From DAINPP01 sp963667315 (GTDB lineage: Bacteria; Thermotogota; Thermotogae; MWEM01), in contig OY763325.1 in assembly GCA_963667315.1 (NCBI GenBank), forward strand, positions 558,001-622,000: a stretch of DNA of 64,000 bases, in the 5' to 3' direction. This document shows positions 1 to 6,333 of this stretch, one piece after another (position 1 is the stretch's first letter; each line of letters begins with the position of its first letter). The translations under genes and the position numbers were made by a program. The notes below the pieces were generated by a model that worked only from the letters and a program-made list of their open reading frames with translations, was not told the DNA's origin and made no database searches.

Positions 1-219
1 GATTCTTTTGAATGTCTTTGTTATGAGGGAGAAGTTTTCCTCTTCGAGTAATGGGGTTATCTTTAGGGTTGCTGTTGGGAGTGTTAAGGGTTGCTTTGGG
101 TTTTCGAGTGTTGCTGTTATTTGGGTTTGGACTGGGGTTAGGGTGAATGTTATTGGGAAAAGTGACGTGATAGTTAGAAGGAATAGTAATATTAATATTG
201 TCAACTTTTTATTTTTCAC
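1..219 (-). CDS. Exported protein of unknown family, N-terminal part (runs off the window edge)
   Basis: An open frame of 73 codons starts at a GTG at 219, preceded by an AAGGA ribosome site, and continues past base 1. The product begins with a Lys-rich n-region and a long hydrophobic core, a Sec signal peptide. What follows (TPVQTQI, then a Leu-Pro stretch, ITPL and FKRI) lines up with the N-terminus of the exported protein at 9937-11052 (TPVQTMI, LP, ITPL, FERI), so the two look like paralogues. It lies downstream of the small exported protein at 302-811, from which it is separated by a strong hairpin. The opposite-strand open frame at 8-238 is only its shadow. Function unknown; the C-terminus is not visible. 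Confidence 0.75.
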   Translation of the reverse strand, partial: MKNKKLTILILLFLLTITSLFPITFTLTPVQTQITATLENPKQPLTLPTATLKITPLLEEENFSLITKTFKRI

Positions 220-244
220 AATAATCAATCCTTATTGATTAGTT

Positions 245-281
245 ACTACAGTAGACTGTTCTTTAAACAGTCTACTGTAGT
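245..281 (-). other. Perfect 15-bp intercistronic stem-loop
   Basis: Bases 245-259 are perfectly complementary to 267-281 with a 7-nt loop. The hairpin sits between the stop of the 302-811 gene and the start of the 1-219 gene. No run of T follows in the minus direction, so it is not a typical intrinsic terminator. It could protect the upstream mRNA from 3' decay, which would favour the small subunit-like protein over the downstream gene, or be a weak attenuator. Confidence 0.7.
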
Positions 282-301
282 TCTGATTATTCAATAAAAT
301 C

Positions 302-811
302 TTAATTTGCTGCGATTGTTGCTGTATATATAACTTTGTGAGTTTCCGCTGCTTCTACTTCATACCATTCGAAGCCGCCTATTGTTTTTAAATTGAAGTA
401 TATTGTAGAAGCTGCTTTACCCGTACTAAAACCACCATAAGTTTCTAAATCAGAATAGCTGAAAGGACCTTCATTTGATCCGAGGGCTGGAATAACTGAA
501 CCGGCTGGATCTGGCCAATCCATTGTAGGGATAACTTCCACTCCCTTGGTTGAATTACCAATAATATATGGAGTATCAAGTGAACCAGACAGTTTAAAAG
601 AACAGTTTGCATAAATTGTTACAGGCGTGGTTAAAGCCCCTAAAGATTCAACTGTAGTATTTACCGGATCTGTCCAATCCCATGTTCCAGAAATTGTCCC
701 CATTTCTAATTTGACTCCCTTATTGATGTTTAAAACAAGATCAACACTTGCAGCAAAAGATGCAGCACTTAAAAATAAAACAACCAACGCAAAAATTAAT
801 ACTTTTTTCAT
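302..811 (-). CDS. Small exported beta-rich protein, possible surface-fibre subunit
   Basis: 169 residues. ATG at 811 follows a GAGGAG ribosome site. A clear Sec signal peptide ends near Ala20 (SFAA). The mature part of about 149 residues opens with an alternating strand (VDLVLNINKG) and closes with another (VIYTATIAAN), and is rich in Gly, Thr and Ser with many predicted strands and one Cys. This resembles small Ig-like fimbrial or coat subunits in general build, but I recognise no family. Together with the 879-1622 and 9329-9925 products it makes three small secreted beta proteins within a cluster that also encodes secretins and an Ig-domain chaperone-like protein. The subunit role is inferred from context. 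Confidence 0.75.
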   Translation of the reverse strand: MKKVLIFALVVLFLSAASFAASVDLVLNINKGVKLEMGTISGTWDWTDPVNTTVESLGALTTPVTIYANCSFKLSGSLDTPYIIGNSTKGVEVIPTMDWPDPAGSVIPALGSNEGPFSYSDLETYGGFSTGKAASTIYFNLKTIGGFEWYEVEAAETHKVIYTATIAAN

Positions 812-878
812 AAAAAATTCCTCCTCATAAAAATATAAAAATGTTTAGCAACTTTTTTCTTTACTTCGAAATTTTAAA

Positions 879-1622
879 TTAAGGACTGGTGAGTGTTAAC
901 ACTGCTGTCCCTGAATATTCACCTGTCTCCAATGTCCACCATTCTTTCGGCATCTCTATTACAGCAAATATTGCAAATTGATTAGTAGAATAATTTCCAG
1001 GACTGCATTGGCACATAAGACAATCTAATGTTTCTGATTCACCACCGGGAATAATTGCATATCTGTTTGTGTTCCAACCTATTTGAATCTGCTTTACACT
1101 AATCCGACTATCTCCGTTTAGAAGATATTCCGGTGCTTCAAAATTTACATAAGGTCTGTAATTAGTTGCAACATGAAATCTTGTATGATTTCCGATGAAT
1201 AGATAATTGTCCTCTTCATCTTTTAATGTAGGATTTGTTCCATCTGCATCATAAATGCCGTTTTCAATATCATCTGGATTAAAGTCTGTAAAGGACCAGC
1301 CCAATGTACTACCAAGATATCTCCAACCAAAAGCGTAATTACCAATATCGTTTGAGTACCAATCACCATCTAAATTTGAATCGTAAAAAGAAAATAATGT
1401 AGTTCTCCAACTCTCAACTCTAACTGGAGAGTTTGGGTCTCCATGTCCTTGCTCGTTGTAAATTAGTGCATTTATATCTCCCGCTGTACCTTGTGAATCT
1501 GATTTTCTTACATCGGCTGCTTCAGAAATCTTCATCTCTAAAATTACATCTTTAGAATTGGCTAGGTTCACTGATATTAGCAGCAGCGACAAAATTACTA
1601 GAACAAATAGAATTTTTTTCAC
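879..1622 (-). CDS. Exported beta-rich protein, possible surface-fibre subunit
   Basis: 247 residues. The start is a GTG at 1622 preceded by GGGAGGTGA. A signal peptide of about 23 residues is followed by a strand (KDVILEMKISEA), a central region rich in Asp, Asn, Gly and aromatics, two Cys close together (CLMCQC, about residues 200-205), and a last strand ending YSGTAVLTLTSP. A Gly-Thr-x-Val-Leu-Thr ending is common in small secreted beta-sandwich subunits. A possible -10 (TATAAT, minus strand) lies at 1656-1661. It is transcribed toward the 302-811 gene with 67 bases between them, probably one unit. Family not recognised. Confidence 0.75.
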   Translation of the reverse strand: MKKILFVLVILSLLLISVNLANSKDVILEMKISEAADVRKSDSQGTAGDINALIYNEQGHGDPNSPVRVESWRTTLFSFYDSNLDGDWYSNDIGNYAFGWRYLGSTLGWSFTDFNPDDIENGIYDADGTNPTLKDEEDNYLFIGNHTRFHVATNYRPYVNFEAPEYLLNGDSRISVKQIQIGWNTNRYAIIPGGESETLDCLMCQCSPGNYSTNQFAIFAVIEMPKEWWTLETGEYSGTAVLTLTSP

Positions 1623-1774
1623 ATTTCTTCACCTCCCTTCAGAAAGCGATGATATATTATATTTTCAATGACCATTTCTCTTAATTACTTTCTACAGTTA
1701 TAGTTTACTCGTTGATATAAAACAAAAATGCAACAATACACAATGAAAGTGCAATGTTATTTCAAATGACACTG

Positions 1775-1793
1775 AATATTTTCTGAAAATATT
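1775..1793. promoter_or_regulatory. Perfect 9-1-9 palindrome, candidate operator
   Basis: AATATTTTC and GAAAATATT flank one base. The palindrome lies between the divergent genes 879-1622 and 1883-2647, about 150 bases upstream of the former. A degenerate relative occurs at 5995-6012 upstream of the first secretin, with similar bases on the TTGTTT side. In AT-rich DNA such palindromes also arise by chance, so this is tentative. Confidence 0.3.
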
Positions 1794-1882
1794 TACAAAC
1801 AAATTAAAACCACAGTATTCCTGTACAAAACCATCGGGCAAAACCAAAATCAAAATCCGCAGGGACGGTATGGAGGTGACGA

Positions 1883-2647
1883 ATGCCAAGGACGAGGAGA
1901 GAAAAAAGTAAGACGGGAATCTATCATGTGGTGCTTCGAGGAATTAACAAACAGACGATATTTCAGGATGAGGAAGACAATGAGATGTTTCTTGTTACCC
2001 TTAAACAGTATAAGAAAGAGAGTGGGTACAAGGTTTTAGCTTATTGTTTGATGGGGAATCATATTCATTTGTTACTAAAAATCGGAAAAGAGGAATTAGG
2101 ACAGATCTTCAGACGTATAGGAGCCAGTTATGTTTACTGGTATAACATGAAATATGATAGAACGGGACATCTTTTTCAGGACAGGTATAAGAGTGAAGCG
2201 GTTGAGACAGATCATTATATTTTTGCCGTTTTGAGGTATATTCATCAGAATCCATTAAAGGCAAGAATGGTTCGGGATATTGCTACCTATCAGTGGAGCA
2301 GCTATGCTGAGTATCTTGGGTTAAATGATGATCATTATGTGGATAAGGATTTTGTGCTTTTGCTTTTCAACGAAGACAGAACAAAGGCTATAGAAGATTT
2401 CAAAGATTACAATGAGATGATTTCCAATGATAAATTTCTGGATATCAGTGATAAGAAACGGTACAGAGATGAAGATGCAGTCAGGCTTATCAAAAGAAAA
2501 TATTCTGTGAGTTCATCCACTGAATTGCAGGATTTTGAGCCTGAAAAACGGGATAAGTGTATTAAATATCTGCTTGCTAAAGGGCTTTCGACCCGTCAGA
2601 TAGCGAGAGTTACCGGGGTTAGTCGGTATATTATTATGAAAGTATGA
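1883..2647 (+). CDS. REP-associated tyrosine transposase (RAYT, Y1_Tnp family)
   Basis: 254 residues, starting at an ATG with a GGAGGTG ribosome site. The HUH motif is intact (GNHIHLLL, His60 and His62). The catalytic tyrosine region (SYVYWYN), the RTGHLFQDRYKS segment and IHQNPLKA are all typical of single-strand-DNA Y1 transposases of the RAYT type. The C-terminal 40 residues hold a helix-turn-helix-like segment (STRQIARVTGVS). No stop or frameshift is visible, so it may be active. It is the only plus-strand gene in the surface cluster and splits it. I did not find clear paired REP hairpins beside it. These proteins are usually domesticated single-copy enzymes rather than parts of a full insertion sequence. 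Confidence 0.92.
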   Translation: MPRTRREKSKTGIYHVVLRGINKQTIFQDEEDNEMFLVTLKQYKKESGYKVLAYCLMGNHIHLLLKIGKEELGQIFRRIGASYVYWYNMKYDRTGHLFQDRYKSEAVETDHYIFAVLRYIHQNPLKARMVRDIATYQWSSYAEYLGLNDDHYVDKDFVLLLFNEDRTKAIEDFKDYNEMISNDKFLDISDKKRYRDEDAVRLIKRKYSVSSSTELQDFEPEKRDKCIKYLLAKGLSTRQIARVTGVSRYIIMKV

Positions 2648-3225
2648 TTTGTACGTGGGAAAACCAACAACTGTTATTTTGATCAATCAGATTTTGAAGG
2701 TAAAAAGTCAAACAGGATATGATGATTTATCAAACAGAAAGAAAAGTAACAAGGGTTATTTAAAATATGCGATGAGGTTTCGGGTCTAAAAGAAGAGCGG
2801 TGTTTTGAGGTAGAAAAAGTGGGAAAATATTTCTTGCGTGTATAAAATGATTACAAAAGATGACAAAAAGTGTTCGAAGTTATATGTTGATAGTATAATA
2901 CCATATATTTCTGGAGTTATTCTGAACATTTCTTAAGACAGATGGGTATGTTGCATTTGATTAGTTATTGATTTAGCCTGCGAGAATGATATGAATGGCT
3001 CGAAATTTTATTAATCAGAATCTATATGATGATTATTTATAGTTAATCTGATAGTGAACATACCCGATAGGTAGAGAATGCGAATAAAATACCGTCCATA
3101 CTCGTTTGGTAGATATTCCGCCTCTACTAAGAGCTAAGTTGATGCACACCATGAAGCTTTTGGTTAAATACGAATAGATAGAAAAAAGAGACAGCTTTAT
3201 CAGCTGTCCTTTTTGTTATATGGGA
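2648..3225. other. Non-coding stretch downstream of the transposase
   Basis: About 580 bases with no convincing coding frame on either strand. It may be the 3' remainder of a mobile unit or decayed DNA. The only structure I see is the terminator hairpin at its right end. Confidence 0.5.
3181..3214 (-). terminator. Intrinsic terminator of the first secretin/barrel pair
   Basis: GACAGC (3190-3195) pairs with GCTGTC (3203-3208) over a 7-nt loop and is followed on the minus strand by a T-rich run. It lies 24 bases beyond the stop of the 3238-4617 gene. T-rich on both sides, so it could work in both directions. Confidence 0.8.
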
Positions 3226-5702
3226 TGTTTATAATTTTTAGAAAGCCATCTGAGCGCCGATGAAGGGGACAAAGCAGTAATCGGATAGGATTCTGTTGAT
3301 CCTGAGACCGACTTTAACGAGAACCGGGGAATAGAAAGAATACCCGACGGTTGTCGTAAGGCCTCTCGGGAGGAGGTTGTCCCAGATATCCGCTGAGAAA
3401 TCGGGAGCCCCATCTATCTGAGCGGCCACATACCAGGCGTTATCCGTCTGCCATTTGAAACCAAGCCGCCAATCCAGCGGGAAGAAGAATCCCGTTGCCG
3501 TAGCCCCTTTCGTGAAATCAAAGGCGGCGAAATTGATGCCCGCGTAGTATTCCAGACCGTTGGAGGGTCTGGTGACGTCTTCAATACCGATCATGACATA
3601 ACCACTGTTGGTCGCACTATTTGTCATTGTCGCACCGTAATTGATCGACGGGATGATGGCGAAGCCTTCATCGATCATGATACCGCCTGCGAGACCGAAA
3701 TCCTGAATGCCCGTGTTGATTGAATAATCAAAATTTGTATCAAGATAGAAGAGTTCACTGAAGACGTATTGAACCTCTCCGCCTACTGTAATACCCGTTG
3801 GTGTTGGGTCATTTGAGATGTGAATCTCTGCAAAACTGCCCCTTCGGACGGGTTCATCTCTGTTGAAGAACGGGTCATTTTCGATACCTGTATTGGAGAA
3901 AGGGAGAACGGATATTTCACCAAGATCTTTGGAGGAATCAACGATATACATCCCGAGATAGATGATGGCATATCTGTATTTACAAGCCACCTCTTCCTGT
4001 TTGAAGATGGAATTGTTTTTGGTCTTTTCGGTTGTCACGGCAAGCGCAACAGGAGTCCAGTCTCCGACCTTCATGTCAACCACCGTGTTGAGATCAATCG
4101 TCAGTCTGCCTTCTCCTTTTAGAACAACGGTAGTAGGCGCTCCCTTTTCATAGGTGAATTCCCTGGGTGTAACGGAAAAGGTGAAACCCGTCTTATCCGT
4201 TGAGCCTTTGTTGACCTTTTCTGTAAAGACCTTAATATTGGCATTCTCTCCCGGAACCGTTACGACACTGGGATGGAAATCCGTTCTGAACTCCGTATAG
4301 TTGACGGTGTTGCCCGTCATGGCGGCGATCTTGTCGGTGGAGATATCGAATCGGTTCAGATCGGACATTTCAACGAAGAAAGTATCCGGTGCTTCAAGGG
4401 GAAGGCCGAGAGCGGCGGCATCGAGATTCCAGGACCAAAGTGTTTCTTCCGTCACATCCAGCATTCTCAATTCATAAACCATCATTCCTTTTCCCTCGGT
4501 ATCTTCGTGCATCAGTGTGAATGAAAAGGCTGTAAAAGGAATCATCATAAGGAGTACAAGCGATAGAATTCCTTTTAAAAAAGAGGGAGACCCTTTTTTT
4601 TGAAAGGAAGTGATCATAAACAATCATCTCCCCTGTCGATTTCAGGTGTAACGAAGATGATCAACTCTTTCTGTCCCTTTGTGGATTCCTCATCGGAGAA
4701 GAAGAATCTGAGAATCGGTAATTGTCCGAGACCAGGAATGAAGAGATTGTTTGTCTTGGATTCGTCTATGGTGATACCGGCAAGAACAGCGGTCTGTCCG
4801 GGTTTAACATTGATGGTGGAAGAAACTTCATTGTTGTAGATGACATAGCCGTCTGCATCTGATTTACCGAACTGTGAGATATTGGGTTTGAGCTGAAGCT
4901 GAATAAACTCCGGGTAGATAGTCGGCGTTACTTCAAGCCTGACCCCCGTCTCGATGGTTTCGGTGAGTTTGTTGCCTTCTGAGCCCTCGTAGATGATGTT
5001 TCGGGTTTCACCGACGAAGAGGGTGGCGGTTTCTCTGTCTTTGACGAGAACACTCGGATCCGTTTCGATCTTGGCGAGGTGATTCTTTTCCAGAATCTTC
5101 ATCTGAGCTCTGAGGACGTTGAAGATTGAAGCTTCAAAGGTGAAAGGGTCAGAATACCCCCAGCTGAGAACAGCATCGATACCGGAGGTCACGTCACCGA
5201 TGGATTCGGGGATATTGAGAGAAAATTCGAAAGGGGACTTGGAGTTCACGAGTTCTTTTGCGATCTCAACGGCGGTAACGGAAATCCTGAGCTGCCCCTT
5301 TGTCTTGTCAACAGAATTGATGAAGTGAACGATCTTGTCGATGATTTCCTGAGGAGCGGTGATGGCGATTGTGTTGGTATCGGCATCAGCTTTGATAAAT
5401 TTGGTGTAATAATCCGGAATGAGGTTCATGACCTTGGTCGGAGAGATATTCTTCAATTCCAGAAGAGCCGTTTCGGATATTTTCATGAAGCCGTCTGCGT
5501 TTGGACTGGCCAAGCAGACAAAATAATAATCAGCGATCTTTTTATAGTACATGTTTCGAGGCGGCAGGATGACATCAAATACCTCTTCAATGGTTGCATC
5601 TGTAACATCTATGGTGACGATACCGGTAACGGAAGGATCCACAACGATGTTAACCCCCGTCTGCATCGTCATTTCGCTGAGTACCATCTGCATATCATCG
5701 CC
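3226..5702. repeat. Copy A of a tandem secretin/outer-membrane-protein duplication
   Basis: This segment recurs at 6334-8810 with a constant offset of 3108 bases. From 3226 to about 5495 the copies differ at only a handful of bases (for example a Val/Ala codon near 3310, Thr/Ile near 4130 and a silent change near 4301). From about 5496 to 5577 roughly a third of positions differ, mostly silently, and from 5578 to 5702 they are almost identical again. Beyond 5702, in the signal-peptide region, homology fades. The unit looks richer in G+C than its flanks. Confidence 0.95.
3238..4617 (-). CDS. Outer-membrane beta-barrel-like protein, copy A
   Basis: 459 residues from the ATG at 4617, whose ATGA overlaps the secretin stop, with a GGGGAG ribosome site ten bases upstream. 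A TTG at 4623 is possible but too close to that site. The signal peptide (LSLVLLMMIPFTAFS) is followed by an N-terminal soluble region to about residue 260. The C-terminal half has alternating aromatic strands and ends in the motif FIGAQMAF with a terminal Phe, as outer-membrane barrels do. Translational coupling to the secretin suggests the two proteins work together, for example as secretin partner, pilotin-like factor or outer-membrane port. Family not recognised. Copy B at 6346-7725 differs by very few residues. Confidence 0.8.
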   Translation of the reverse strand: MITSFQKKGSPSFLKGILSLVLLMMIPFTAFSFTLMHEDTEGKGMMVYELRMLDVTEETLWSWNLDAAALGLPLEAPDTFFVEMSDLNRFDISTDKIAAMTGNTVNYTEFRTDFHPSVVTVPGENANIKVFTEKVNKGSTDKTGFTFSVTPREFTYEKGAPTTVVLKGEGRLTIDLNTVVDMKVGDWTPVALAVTTEKTKNNSIFKQEEVACKYRYAIIYLGMYIVDSSKDLGEISVLPFSNTGIENDPFFNRDEPVRRGSFAEIHISNDPTPTGITVGGEVQYVFSELFYLDTNFDYSINTGIQDFGLAGGIMIDEGFAIIPSINYGATMTNSATNSGYVMIGIEDVTRPSNGLEYYAGINFAAFDFTKGATATGFFFPLDWRLGFKWQTDNAWYVAAQIDGAPDFSADIWDNLLPRGLTTTVGYSFYSPVLVKVGLRINRILSDYCFVPFIGAQMAF

Positions 5703-5843
5703 CTGGAAAAGGAGTGATACTAACTTTTCACCTGTGTTTTGAGAACTTGTCTGAAACATTGGATTTGTTTCTGAAAAAGACGTCGTAATGATCACTAATA
5801 AAAACAGGCCGATAACAAATGACTTTACCCCTTTAAATTTCAT
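4614..5843 (-). CDS. Short secretin (PilQ/GspD family), copy A
   Basis: 409 residues. ATG at 5843 with GGGGGGAAG upstream. A signal peptide is followed by an STN/N0-like domain (about 35-95, LLFQGDD, GVNIVVDPSVTG), an N1/NolW-like domain (about 105-165, ISPTKVMNLIP) and the C-terminal secretin domain (about 190-405). Family signatures are present: VKDRETATLFVGE, VKPGQTAVLAGI, then GLGQLPILRFFF and ELIIFVTPEI. Secretins form outer-membrane rings for type II/III secretion, type IV pili or phage release. At 409 residues this one has an unusually short periplasmic part, and no type II or IV ATPase or platform gene is nearby. Coupled by ATGA to the barrel gene. Confidence 0.93.
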   Translation of the reverse strand: MKFKGVKSFVIGLFLLVIITTSFSETNPMFQTSSQNTGEKLVSLLFQGDDMQMVLSEMTMQTGVNIVVDPSVTGIVTIDVTDATIEEVFDVILPPRNMYYKKIADYYFVCLASPNADGFMKISETALLELKNISPTKVMNLIPDYYTKFIKADADTNTIAITAPQEIIDKIVHFINSVDKTKGQLRISVTAVEIAKELVNSKSPFEFSLNIPESIGDVTSGIDAVLSWGYSDPFTFEASIFNVLRAQMKILEKNHLAKIETDPSVLVKDRETATLFVGETRNIIYEGSEGNKLTETIETGVRLEVTPTIYPEFIQLQLKPNISQFGKSDADGYVIYNNEVSSTINVKPGQTAVLAGITIDESKTNNLFIPGLGQLPILRFFFSDEESTKGQKELIIFVTPEIDRGDDCL

Positions 5844-5872
5844 ATACTTCCCCCCTATTTTACTTTTATCAA

Positions 5873-5902
5873 ATAATACATTAAATTAGTTTACTGTTGC
5901 AA
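5873..5902 (-). promoter_or_regulatory. Promoter of secretin copy A
   Basis: On the minus strand TTGCAA (5897-5902), an 18-base spacer and TATTAT (5873-5878) lie about 30 bases before the start codon. The second copy has the same layout at 8984-9013, so each pair seems to have its own promoter. Confidence 0.55.
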
Positions 5903-6278
5903 GTATTCTTACTATTTGTTTTCGGATAGTTTGAGTGCAGCTTTTTATGTGGTATAAAGTTTGATTACACAAGTGCTTTAATTGAGAATACCGGAATATT
6001 TTCCGGAAATATGTAAACAACAGACATATTAGTGGTACTTAAGGGTGAGTTAATTAACGATAATAACACAGAATATTAGTTATATGTATAGTTGTGGTTT
6101 TCTGTTGACGCTGGAGCGGTTATACGGAGCATTTTGGTTTGTACGGTTAATATTCGGAAAGGGAAGTTGTGCTTTTCATTTTAATCCAAAAGTTATCAGT
6201 TCTTTTTTTGAACTGATGTGATTAGTGCATGTGTTATTCGAATATATAAGGACTTTGTATTAAGATAAAAACCAAAGA
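5903..6278. other. Non-coding spacer between the duplicated units
   Basis: AT-rich, with no credible gene. It contains a CCGGAA/TTCCGG hairpin at 5991-6006 that overlaps a degenerate version (5995-6012) of the palindrome at 1775-1793. Confidence 0.5.
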
Positions 6279-6306
6279 TAGAGGGCGGAAGGTCTTCCGC
6301 CCTCTC
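6279..6306 (-). terminator. Intrinsic terminator of the second secretin/barrel pair
   Basis: An 11-base GC-rich arm (6281-6291) pairs with 6294-6304, followed on the minus strand by a T-rich stretch. It lies about 40 bases after the stop of the 6346-7725 gene. Confidence 0.85.
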
Positions 6307-6333
6307 AAAGTTATTTTTAGACCTTTATTTAAG

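Noticed and set aside
8..238. Plus-strand open frame of 76 codons
   Set aside because: It is the complement of a minus-strand signal-peptide gene that has a ribosome site and a paralogue; the plus-strand product has no such support.
3783..4122. Small frames on both strands inside the barrel gene, repeated in the second copy
   Set aside because: Their repetition only reflects the duplication; they are shadows of the barrel gene.
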